From Butyrivibrio sp. FCS014 (lineage in GTDB: Bacteria > Bacillota > Clostridia > Lachnospirales > Lachnospiraceae), in contig NZ_JAHA01000007.1 of the NCBI RefSeq assembly GCF_000526935.1, forward strand, positions 310,001 to 374,000: DNA of 64,000 nucleotides. The letters are read 5' to 3'. Position 1 is the first letter of the stretch. Every line of letters begins with the position of its first letter. Shown in pieces: positions 10,201 to 16,509 of the stretch. The notes under the pieces are model-generated. The model was not told the DNA's origin, made no database searches, and saw only the letters and a program-made list of their open reading frames with translations. The position numbers were made by a program, and so were the translations under genes.

Positions 10201-10315
10201 CGATGTTTTCAAGTATAAAGTGCGCTCTGTGGATGAGCTTGTGGACTTCTTCTACAAGCAGTTCGAGGGCGCGGAGCTGACTGACGAGCAGAAGATAAGG
10301 TATAAGATATATTGA
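7298..10315 (+). CDS. TIR / transmembrane / beta-propeller protein, copy 3
   Basis: This is the third tandem paralogue, 1005 residues. It keeps the TIR core, Glu91 in SYWVMKE, the single membrane helix and the propeller. Its last ~70 residues (HYVPTGNIFIPS to QKIRYKIY) are well conserved with the other copies, so both ends of the protein are constrained while the middle blades vary. All three genes run in one direction with 110-140 bp gaps and no clear terminator between them, so they may be one operon or three units with similar promoters. The ectodomain is the likely ligand-binding part; this is inferred from topology only. Confidence 0.85.
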   Translation: MKYDAFVSYRHLEKDKFVAKGIHRALETSRIPWKIRKETGKKRINRVFRDQEELPIGSELGSNIELALSESEHLVVICTPQTKESYWVMKEIDTFIAMHGRDNVLAVLADGEPSESFPPQLLVDDEGNPVEPLAADVRGDSKREIQKKIKSESLRLVAAILGCDYDDLKQRHRERIVRRSMAIIAGVAALSIAFAIYNAYNLQRINENYQKMLVKESKVLAEMSIDALETGDRQTAGLLAMEGLPVNGKDRPLVSDCIYALEKATDSYDSGKMITSDKILRHDLLLRDFMINNEGSRLVSYDDDHGVYWWDLTSGKRILKRNPELIEGDRNYVYAVGENDGHMIVVSRKYLAAFDEEGNTVYDVNFGDESADDAYIDGMNKYAVVVRDDTFADGSLEIYDLSDGSIVRKFDRKEGKKFSVDHAHFTSDHSLLLVYQWEYDSEDPTTLNVLNMETGANTEFAVKEESVMDCIFTADNNLAVVSTDNGYELSSGPVRIYVQKFDMNTGKEIFCKELEFNRTYHGNYIFADVTISSRIYERDNRKEKDLVVTANTRLFNLDLDTGETKLTYTASSDIERVTLMDTSDMMLVGTFDGKILDVSSVDGHPTPEISYFTSNEMRDYYIGKGHLVSRDLNTPNLVVMSLLPDPDRVDYGQCEDDVYYMASSPSGRTFLAAVYQGVVDGTWHIHVYDTESGREIDNISYDDISFDHAFYKDEDTIVIFRDGMAIYQYTISTGETEEITFSGDLSWPELVIGEEGRYLLYYDHPDYYVVDLASNSVVYHFVDEGFEHYLYKCALVDEGKRVIGKGNQGELLELKIGNGKWTVLAGDDAIRNVGVSRDGKYVAASCSDGKMRIIDIDKSEAIQKFDYYGSEYSSLVKFSEDGKLLFLQGQDMVFKVYDLENEKFAFISDVQMENISYVDHDAASNTVTISDSNDMYIIDLNDGGFLHYVPTGNIFIPSANEAICSDGADVFKYKVRSVDELVDFFYKQFEGAELTDEQKIRYKIY

Positions 10316-10385
10316 GGCTTGAGGCAGGGGCTGAGCCACTTGGGGCGAGCTTGGTCGAGCTTTAAGATGGGGACTTTATTAGGAA

Positions 10386-10422
10386 CTGGAAGATTGGAAG
10401 ATTGGGAAGATTGGAAGATTGG
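10386..10422 (+). repeat. Short tandem repeat of GGAAGATTG
   Basis: Four 9-10-bp units (GGAAGATTG / GGGAAGATTG) follow each other in the gap after TIR gene 3. I see no function. Confidence 0.7.
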
Positions 10423-10430
10423 GCTCAAAT

Positions 10431-10590
10431 AATACCAACATGCATATATATGTGATTTGGTATTACAAAAGTAATACCAAACTCCCAATATATGTCTCAT
10501 AGTATTATCAGAAGCCGCTTAAATGCTCTAAAACCGGGGGAAGAGCTTCAAAAAGTAATACCAAAACCCGCTATATTAGGCGATGGTATT
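10431..10590 (+). promoter_or_regulatory. Three 34-bp inverted repeats spaced in multiples of 42 bp (candidate operator array)
   Basis: Three units of the form AATACCAA-N18-TTGGTATT lie at 10431-10464 (perfect arms), 10473-10506 and 10557-10590. Each is exactly 34 bp and has a central TATAT. Their starts are 42 and 84 bp apart, which is 4 and 8 turns of B-DNA, so bound proteins would face the same side. The empty slot between units 2 and 3 may hold the promoter. The array ends 65 bp before the AIM24-family gene. The units could also act as RNA hairpins. Confidence 0.6.
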
Positions 10591-10655
10591 ATTTTGCCTG
10601 ACTGGCCAATCATAAAAACAGAACCAATACAAATTGATATAAAGGAGGAAATGCA

Positions 10656-11489
10656 ATGAACATCAGAAACTTTGAGAACGAGGGAAGAAGATTTGTTGCA
10701 AACATGGGGAACTTCCATGTTTTGGAGTATATGCAGGACGCCAGTGTATCTCCTGCGAATGCTACGACGGAGTACTTCATGAGCAAGATGGGGGTTCACA
10801 GGAGACAGCTTGCAATTGAGCTTGACGGCAACAATACGGCGATAATCCAGGCAGGGTCAATGCAGTGGACAGCCGGCAATGTTCAGGCGACTTCCGGAGT
10901 TAAGGGCGTAGGCGATCTTTTCGGAAAGATGGTAAAGGGCGCTGTTACAAAAGAGTCAGCGGTTAAGCCCGAGTATGTGGGAAACGGATGGCTTGTCCTG
11001 GAGCCTACATATAAGTTCATTGTACTTGTTGATGTGGCATCCTGGGGCGCAGGAATCACAATTGAGGACGGCATGTTCTACGCATGTTCCGGTTCTGTAA
11101 AGAATTCGGTTGTCTCCAGAAAGAATCTTTCATCAGCTGCCCTGGGAGGAGAAGGCCTTTTTAACTTAAGTCTTTCAGGAAATGGCATCGCAGCCCTTGA
11201 GAGCAATGTTCCCTATAGTGAGCTCATTGAGGTGGAGCTCAATAATGATACGTTAAAGATTGATGGTAACCTGGCAGTGTGCTGGTCATCCAACCTTGAG
11301 TTTACTGTGGAGAGATCCACCAAAACTCTCATCGGTTCTGCAGTGAGCGGAGAAGGTCTTGTTAATGTATATCGCGGAACAGGTAAAGTTCTGATGAGCC
11401 CTGTAGCACCTACCGGTTCCCTCTATGTTGCTACCAATACCATTGCAGCCAAGGCGGCAGCTATCACAAGCAATACTTTCGGACATTAA
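10656..11489 (+). CDS. AIM24-family protein
   Basis: This 277-residue protein has the beta-rich pattern and length of the AIM24 family (named from a yeast mitochondrial protein; bacterial role unclear). Recognisable parts are HRRQLAIELDG, AGSMQWTAGNV, the glycine-rich SAALGGEGLFNLSLSG, and FTVERSTKTLIGSAVSGEGLVNVYRGTGKV. It has no signal peptide or membrane helix, so it is probably cytosolic. ATG 10656 follows an ideal AAAGGAGG site. The upstream 34-bp repeat array suggests tight control. Its last codons and the following palindrome are part of a 59-bp tandem duplication. Confidence 0.8.
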   Translation: MNIRNFENEGRRFVANMGNFHVLEYMQDASVSPANATTEYFMSKMGVHRRQLAIELDGNNTAIIQAGSMQWTAGNVQATSGVKGVGDLFGKMVKGAVTKESAVKPEYVGNGWLVLEPTYKFIVLVDVASWGAGITIEDGMFYACSGSVKNSVVSRKNLSSAALGGEGLFNLSLSGNGIAALESNVPYSELIEVELNNDTLKIDGNLAVCWSSNLEFTVERSTKTLIGSAVSGEGLVNVYRGTGKVLMSPVAPTGSLYVATNTIAAKAAAITSNTFGH

Positions 11490-11580
11490 ATGGTCCCTTG
11501 ACTCAGTCCCCCAGGGACCATTTCACAAGCAATACTTTCGGACACTAAATGGTCCCTTGACTTCGTCCCCAGGGACCAAA
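11464..11580 (+). repeat. 59-bp tandem duplication over the 3' end of the AIM24 gene
   Basis: 11464-11522 and 11523-11580 are almost the same. Each holds the last codons and stop of the gene (SNTFGH-stop) plus one TGGTCCC palindrome (11491-11520 and 11550-11578). The second copy is a non-functional echo of the gene end. Confidence 0.9.
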
Positions 11581-11605
11581 ATGGGCCAAGACCAAAGGAG
11601 CACCA

Positions 11606-12241
11606 ATGATCAAAAACGTTCTATGTTACGGCGACTCAAATACATACGGCTACATGCCCGGATATGGCACCCGCTATCCCCGGGAAATCCGCTATCCCGG
11701 AAGACTTCAGATGATCCTGGGCGACGAATACAACGTCATAGAGGAAGGCTGCAGCGGCAGGACCACCCTCTACGACGACCCGATAGACGGCTGGAAGAAC
11801 GGGATGGATTATCTTTTGCCCTGCCTGTATTCCCACCGGCCCATAGATATTATGATCCTGATGCTCGGGAGCAACGACCTCAAGCTCACATTCCATCTGA
11901 CGGCGGAGCAGATCGCTGAAAGTGCCGGCAAACTGGTGGATGTCGTTAAGTCTTTTACCGCGGAAAAACAGGAGTTTGTGCCGAAGATAATACTGGTTTC
12001 GCCGCCGGAGATCGGCAAAGACATCAGAACCTCCGCATTTTACGGGGCCTTCGATGAGGGCTCCATCGGGGAATCCAAGCGGTTCCCGGAGTTCTTCAGG
12101 GCAGTGGCAGAGAGAAAGGACTGCATCTTCTTTGACGCAGCAAAATACATCTACCCATCTGAGGTGGATTCTTTGCACCTGACCCCGGAAGGGCACATAA
12201 CCCTGGCGGAGGAGCTGGCGAAGGTGGTCAGATATCTATGA
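11606..12241 (+). CDS. SGNH/GDSL-type esterase or acylhydrolase
   Basis: This 211-residue protein has the SGNH hydrolase blocks in order: GDSNT near residue 9 (nucleophile Ser in block I), a glycine in EEGCSGRT (block II), GSND near residue 89 (block III), and DSLHLTPEGH near the end (block V Asp and His). It lacks a signal peptide, so it acts in the cytosol. Closest in look are arylesterase/acyl-hydrolase forms. The substrate cannot be told from sequence. ATG 11606 follows AAAGGAG. Confidence 0.85.
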   Translation: MIKNVLCYGDSNTYGYMPGYGTRYPREIRYPGRLQMILGDEYNVIEEGCSGRTTLYDDPIDGWKNGMDYLLPCLYSHRPIDIMILMLGSNDLKLTFHLTAEQIAESAGKLVDVVKSFTAEKQEFVPKIILVSPPEIGKDIRTSAFYGAFDEGSIGESKRFPEFFRAVAERKDCIFFDAAKYIYPSEVDSLHLTPEGHITLAEELAKVVRYL

Positions 12242-12298
12242 TTTTGGCCACGGGTGAGGAATGAGATTTTAATATGGATTCTCAAAGAAGGAGTGTAT

Positions 12299-12712
12299 AT
12301 GTGGTTCATATTTGCTTTGTTGTCAGCAGTTTTTGCTGCACTGACATCTATACTGGCAAAGATCGGAATTGATGGCGTGAATTCGAATCTGGCAACGGCC
12401 ATAAGGACAGTTGTAGTTGTTGTTATGGCCTGGGGAATGGTCTTTCTGACTAATGCGCAGAGTGGGCTTTCCGAAATCAGTAAAAAGAGCTGGATATTTC
12501 TGATAATGTCAGGAATTGCTACCGGAGCTTCGTGGCTTTGCTATTACAGAGCTCTACAGCTCGGTGATGCATCAAAGGTTGTTCCGATAGATAAACTCAG
12601 TGTAGTTATTACATTGATACTTGCATTTGTATTCCTGCATGAGCAGTTTACGGCGAAGTCCATAATCGGGTGCATACTGATCGGCGCTGGAACGCTGTTC
12701 ATGGTTTTGTGA
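12299..12712 (+). CDS. EamA-type small membrane transporter
   Basis: The protein has 137 residues with about five hydrophobic segments and one EamA (DMT) repeat: ALLSAVFAALTSILAK at the start and YYRALQLGDASKVVPIDKLS, a hallmark of this family, near residue 90. Single-repeat EamA proteins probably act as dimers. ATG 12299 is chosen because AAGAAGGAG lies just upstream; an in-frame ATG at 12254 would add a hydrophilic tail without a ribosome site. The next gene starts 7 bp after the stop, so the two are probably co-transcribed. Confidence 0.85.
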   Translation: MWFIFALLSAVFAALTSILAKIGIDGVNSNLATAIRTVVVVVMAWGMVFLTNAQSGLSEISKKSWIFLIMSGIATGASWLCYYRALQLGDASKVVPIDKLSVVITLILAFVFLHEQFTAKSIIGCILIGAGTLFMVL

Positions 12713-12718
12713 GGTGAA

Positions 12719-13135
12719 ATGTTTATGGTAAAAGAAATAGTGAAGGACCGGTTCTTTTTGCAGCAAAAGTCAGAGCCCGCAACCGAGGCGGACAGGCAGG
12801 TTGTGGAGGACCTTCTGGATACTTTGAGAGCAAACCGGGACAGATGCGTGGGCATGGCCGCCAACATGATAGGCGTCAAAAAGCGGATCATAGTTGTGGC
12901 TATGGGACCGTTTCTTTTCCCAATGATCAATCCCGTGATCACCGCCAAAACCGGCGCGTATCAGACCGAAGAAAGCTGCCTTTCCCTGGACGGCGCCCGC
13001 CCCTGCACCCGGTATAAAGAGATCGAGGTGGACTACCTGGACGGCGACTTCCGGCCAAAGCACGGAAAGTACAAGGACTTCACCGCGCAGATAATCCAGC
13101 ACGAGATCGATCACTTCGACGGGGTGCTGATTTAG
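12719..13135 (+). CDS. Peptide deformylase-family protein with altered motif I
   Basis: The length (138 residues) and three motifs place it in the peptide deformylase family, which removes the N-terminal formyl group from new proteins. Metal ligands are present: Cys in EESCLSL (motif II) and both His of QHEIDH (motif III). Motif I, normally GxGLAAxQ, reads VGMAANMIG, so the conserved Gln that helps catalysis is Met. It may be a second, specialised deformylase rather than the main one. The start overlaps the GAGGTGAA site right after the EamA gene. Confidence 0.8.
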   Translation: MFMVKEIVKDRFFLQQKSEPATEADRQVVEDLLDTLRANRDRCVGMAANMIGVKKRIIVVAMGPFLFPMINPVITAKTGAYQTEESCLSLDGARPCTRYKEIEVDYLDGDFRPKHGKYKDFTAQIIQHEIDHFDGVLI

Positions 13136-13199
13136 GGAAAAGAGCTGCATTCAATCGCGATGATTGAGAAAAATCGACAGTTTACAGAGGGGAAGAATA

Positions 13200-13361
13200 A
13201 TGATCAAACTACTTGGAAAAAACAATGACTTAAGAACTGAAGAAGGCGAGATAACAAGAATGGGATATGCGGTTATGATGATATCCGCTGTTTTTGGACT
13301 GTGCGTATTTCTGACCGGAAGATACATGTATGGAAAGGCGCTGGAAAAGAAGCAGTCATAA
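13200..13361 (+). CDS. Small single-pass membrane protein
   Basis: A 53-residue protein with a charged N-terminus (KLLGKNNDLRTEEGE), one hydrophobic helix (about 21-39) and a basic tail. ATG 13200 follows AGAGGGGAAGAA. I do not recognise a family. Confidence 0.6.
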   Translation: MIKLLGKNNDLRTEEGEITRMGYAVMMISAVFGLCVFLTGRYMYGKALEKKQS

Positions 13362-13404
13362 CAATTCCGGTTTATCATTCTCTGTTATATTTAAAAACTG
13401 CAGT

Positions 13405-13495
13405 TTTATACATGATCATGGATGATACAGACTGAGCTGCAGTTTGCGTAATTGGATAGCTGCGGCGGAAGAACTCAATTCACATCCCCCTCGCC
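13405..13495 (+). repeat. Dispersed intergenic repeat, copy 1 (5' part only)
   Basis: The stretch matches 30455-30520 over TTTTATACAT, GATACAGACTGA, CTGCAG and TGCGGCGGA, then joins the GGAAGA-CTCAATTCACAT motif that ends the other copies. The central hairpin of the family is missing, so it looks like an internally deleted copy. The rest of the 13362-13675 gap holds only the terminator below. Confidence 0.65.
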
Positions 13496-13550
13496 CGACC
13501 GCAGCAACCAATACAGTGTTAGATCAGGGATACAGTATACTAAGAACTGC

Positions 13551-13595
13551 AAAATAAATAAGACCAGGAGGTTTGCTCCTGATCTTATTTATTTT
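13551..13595. terminator. Strong bidirectional terminator
   Basis: AAAATAAATAAGA and CAGGAG pair with CTCCTG and TCTTATTTATTTT around a short loop. A/T tails on both sides let it work for both the small + strand gene and the - strand gene ending at 13676. Confidence 0.9.
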
Positions 13596-13675
13596 AGGGA
13601 GTACGTCACATGTGGCATGATTCCAAGTTGCTGCTGACTAGGCTGATGAGAAGCGCCCCCATCTTGGCCTCATGG

Positions 13676-14614
13676 TCAGGTGGTGACAGGGTCAGCCATG
13701 GGAGTAGGAGCATCCTGAATTTCACTCATTGCCATTTCTGTCGGGCTTGAAGAAGACCACATAGTATTAAGAATCTTGATGAATTCATCATACTGCTCCG
13801 GCATGATATTACTGTTGATCAGCAGCGTCGGATGTGTCTTTACTGCACTGTTAACCCCATCTGCACCCTGAATGTAGAATCTTACAGACATTTCAGGTGC
13901 AGTCTGCAACTTGGTCCTTCTCGTGGCTAAGTCGTATTTGTCTGAATAATCATAAGCAATGATCGAAGGATTAATGATGGGGGCCTTTGCTGAGCGTATT
14001 TCGATCAGATTACATGACCCGTTCTTGCTATAGCGTTTCATCTTTTCATTGAGATATTTTAATGTCTTCTTAATCCTGCCGTCTAAAAGAACCTCACTGT
14101 TATCGTCATAATCTGATCCATTCAGGAACTTAGCGGCCTGTGTGATCTCATCAGAAGATTCAAGCAAAATATTGATTTTGACATTCCGTTCCAGGAGTTT
14201 GTCGATCTCACTTGAATACTTCTCGATAAACTTGTCTATCACAATACCGGAAATGAACAATTCATTCTTGGCCTTTTCGAAGAAGGGCAGCAGATCGTTT
14301 TCCTTATTCCAAATATGTGTAAATTCAGCCTGCTGTCTTACTACTTCACCGATGGAGTTAATCTTCCTCTGCATAGAGGAGTCTTTGATCTGGAGCAGGA
14401 TGATCTCGACTGTGATGGCGAGAAGAAGAGTAAGAATAATGCTGAACAAAATTGACGTGTTCTTTGCTGAATCTTCATCTCCCCACGGCGCACCAAAGAA
14501 CAAGAGCACTCCACCTACAAAACAAACCAAAATGAAGAATACAATCTGGATTGTTCCGTTGTGTTTCTCGATGAAACTTTCAATCTGGTAATTAAAGTTT
14601 TCGCGCTTCTTCAT
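13676..14614 (-). CDS. Two-helix membrane protein with a PLD-like cytosolic domain
   Basis: This 312-residue protein has two N-terminal membrane helices (about 25-45 and 55-80), then a soluble domain whose FEKAKNELFISGIVIDKF and LLERNVKINILLES segments look like the beta-strand/helix pattern of the phospholipase D superfamily. No HKD motif is visible, so catalysis is doubtful. ATG 14614 is preferred over ATG 14620 because GGAGG lies 9 nt before it. The gene is alone on the - strand. Function unknown; a membrane-bound sensor or effector is possible. Confidence 0.6.
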   Translation of the reverse strand: MKKRENFNYQIESFIEKHNGTIQIVFFILVCFVGGVLLFFGAPWGDEDSAKNTSILFSIILTLLLAITVEIILLQIKDSSMQRKINSIGEVVRQQAEFTHIWNKENDLLPFFEKAKNELFISGIVIDKFIEKYSSEIDKLLERNVKINILLESSDEITQAAKFLNGSDYDDNSEVLLDGRIKKTLKYLNEKMKRYSKNGSCNLIEIRSAKAPIINPSIIAYDYSDKYDLATRRTKLQTAPEMSVRFYIQGADGVNSAVKTHPTLLINSNIMPEQYDEFIKILNTMWSSSSPTEMAMSEIQDAPTPMADPVTT

Positions 14615-14914
14615 AGCCATTTCCCTCCATTTCTTTAATGATAAATTAAATTGTTGTGAATTACAGAAAGAATAGCATACAATAATGTGATTCTAAATAA
14701 TTAGAAAGGCAAATTAGGGGTATGTAATTTAATTGTCTTGCGATTTGAATGCCTGTATTCTGAGGTTTTATCTGAAGGAAAGTGAGACTGGATAAAGCTG
14801 TCTAAAATGGCTGATTTTTGTAGACAACATTTGTTGAGACAACTTGTTTTGGAAGAAAAAATCTTGTTTTTCTATAATTGTTTGTCTTTATTTTGGATAA
14901 TGGAAAAGATGATG

Positions 14915-15085
14915 TGTAAACTGATCAGCAGATTGCGTAATTGGATATATGCGGCGGATTTACAAGATTTCGATGATTTTGCCAAGGCGCTTCCGCCGCA
15001 CTTATCTGTATTGGGCATTTGCGGCGGAAGAGCTCAATTCACATTCGCTCCCCTACCGAACCCAATCAAATCTATCACAAGAAAC
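14915..15085 (+). repeat. Dispersed intergenic repeat, copy 2
   Basis: This copy holds the AAACTGATC-CAGATTGCGTAATTGG start, the ACAAGATTTCGATGATTT core, the hairpin CCGCCGCA (14994-15001) / TGCGGCGG (15020-15027), and the GGAAGAGCTCAATTCACAT end. In other copies the hairpin arms read CCGACGCAA / TTGCGTCGG, so the third pair changed on both sides. A 104-codon open frame across it (14807-15121) is an accident of the repeat. Nothing else is seen in the 14615-15287 gap. Confidence 0.75.
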
Positions 15086-15287
15086 CCCTTGGTGGAGTTT
15101 GGGATTAATTGTTTAATTTAATATAGCTTCAGTAACAAGATCTGGAGGGATAGCATATAAACGATCTACATTTTTACATAAATAAGATTTCGACATTTAT
15201 GTGTTTTTTTATTCATTGTTAAAAAGGTGTTTACAATATTTCGATAAAATCATTGTGTATATGTCTAGAGGTATAGGGACTGCTGTG

Positions 15288-16073
15288 ATGAATAAAAAAC
15301 GTAAAAGCTGTCACATCAGCGAATCAAACTTAATGATTATGTCTTTTGCCAACTCATTTTGCATTTTTTTGGCACTTTTAATGCTTTTAGGGGGAGGGTT
15401 GTTTATTTCTGAGGGTAAGTCTGAAGGAACCTTTCTTTTACTGGCAGGTTTTTTTATGCTTATTCTTTATGTGTTTGGAGAAGACTCAATCAAAAAAAAG
15501 AAGCAACAATTGCAAAAAGAAGAAAAAGAAAATGCTCAAAGAAAAATAGATTCTCTCTATGCTGAGATTGCTCAGTTAAGAGAACAGATAGAAGATGATG
15601 AACAGATAAAGAAAGCTAACAAATTAGCGCTAATTGGAAAAAAAGCAAAACTTAGAAAGCAAGCAGAGAAAGAAATAAAGAAGCTTGAATATAGTATTTA
15701 TCAAAAATATGAAGAGATACGTGAATTAAATGATGGTATACAAGAGGCCGAAGATAACGACAATAGAATTTCTACTACTGTTAACAATGAAGAGGATGAC
15801 TATGAAGAGGACGACTATGAAGATTATGATGATGACGCCAATGATGAGTCAGATTCTGTGCCAGATAACGGGGGGACTGGACTGGGATTTCTAATTGGCT
15901 TGGGACTAGCTGGATTTGTTGCATATTCCAATAGAAAGCGTGAAGAGAAAGAAGGTAAAGAATTTTTAATTTTATTATTGATTATGGTGGTTTGCCTCCT
16001 ATGTCTTGCAAAGGATTATGTTTGGAGTTACATAAGAGATTTGTATTATAGTGTTTTGCATTATTTTAGCTAG
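15288..16073 (+). CDS. Membrane protein with coiled coil and acidic stretch, unknown
   Basis: From ATG 15288 the protein has 261 residues: two close hydrophobic helices (about 16-60), a lysine/glutamate-rich coiled coil (70-165), a very acidic run rich in EDDY/DDD (about 175-200), a glycine-rich hydrophobic segment, and a last hydrophobic helix near the C-terminus. In-frame ATG 15261 and GTG 15201 are possible starts, but neither has a ribosome site. Codons are AT-rich like the following island. No family recognised. Confidence 0.55.
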   Translation: MNKKRKSCHISESNLMIMSFANSFCIFLALLMLLGGGLFISEGKSEGTFLLLAGFFMLILYVFGEDSIKKKKQQLQKEEKENAQRKIDSLYAEIAQLREQIEDDEQIKKANKLALIGKKAKLRKQAEKEIKKLEYSIYQKYEEIRELNDGIQEAEDNDNRISTTVNNEEDDYEEDDYEDYDDDANDESDSVPDNGGTGLGFLIGLGLAGFVAYSNRKREEKEGKEFLILLLIMVVCLLCLAKDYVWSYIRDLYYSVLHYFS

Positions 16074-16338
16074 AGACGGATTCTGATAATAGACTTAATG
16101 AGCTTTATGAGACCACAAGGACAGAAGAGGTTGATCATTTGAGCATTTGTATCGGGGGTGTTTGTGGAGATAGTGCTGATGTAAGAAATGTATATATACT
16201 CACTTTTGGGGGAGCGCAATATTGCTGGAAATATTTATTTTAAGATTGTTAAAAGAAATGGTTATGTAGGGTAATCAAAAAGTAATTCACGGACGTCTTT
16301 TGAATAATATGAGATGCTGATAAAATCAGTTGTGAGAG
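16074..16338. other. Gap with a start-less open frame, probably a gene remnant
   Basis: A + strand frame from about 16074 to 16242 stays open for 56 codons (ETDSDNRLNELYETT... CWKYLF) but has no start codon or ribosome site. It may be the tail of a deleted gene. Nothing else is seen before the inverted repeat at 16339. Confidence 0.3.
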
Positions 16339-16363
16339 CTCTTTGCAGAACTTCTGCAAAGAG
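16339..16363. promoter_or_regulatory. 25-bp perfect inverted repeat upstream of the AT-rich operon
   Basis: CTCTTTGCAGAA - C - TTCTGCAAAGAG is a perfect palindrome with 12-bp arms, about 40 bp before the operon's -10 box. It could be an operator. As RNA it would make a hairpin, but no T-run follows. Confidence 0.5.
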
Positions 16364-16400
16364 TAAATATTCTATAAAATCAGGAATATTACTGACAACT

Positions 16401-16410
16401 TTGCTATAAT
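16401..16410 (+). promoter_or_regulatory. Extended -10 promoter of the AT-rich operon
   Basis: TTGCTATAAT contains TG-N-TATAAT, a full extended -10. No good -35 is seen at 17 bp, which extended -10 promoters can tolerate. Transcription should start near 16418, right before the GGGGACT hairpin. Confidence 0.6.
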
Positions 16411-16420
16411 TATATATGTT

Positions 16421-16494
16421 GGGGACTACGAGGAAACAGCAATTGCTTAACTCAAGTCCCCTTATTTTGACTACGCATATCATAATGATGCGTA
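16421..16494 (+). promoter_or_regulatory. Two-hairpin 5' leader of the AT-rich operon (possible attenuator)
   Basis: Hairpin 1 pairs GGGGACT (16421-16427) with AGTCCCC (16455-16461), holds an AGCAATTGCT palindrome in its loop and is followed by TTATTTT, like a terminator. Hairpin 2 pairs TACGCAT (16472-16478) with ATGCGTA (16488-16494) and ends directly at the CAAGGAGG ribosome site. The layout suggests control of both elongation and translation. Confidence 0.5.
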
Positions 16495-16509
16495 CAAGGA
16501 GGATTTCAA

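Noticed and set aside
10386..10590. Possible CRISPR array
   Set aside because: The repeats are palindromic 34-bp units with irregular gaps or 9-bp tandem units; there are no spacers and no cas genes.
13452..13637. Open frame of 61 codons
   Set aside because: It crosses a dispersed repeat and a terminator and has no ribosome site.
14807..15121. Open frame of 104 codons
   Set aside because: It is made by repeat copy 2; its peptide end recurs at other repeat copies in different frames.
16262..16483. Minus-strand frame of 73 codons before the AT-rich operon
   Set aside because: It runs across the palindrome, promoter and leader hairpins and has no ribosome site.
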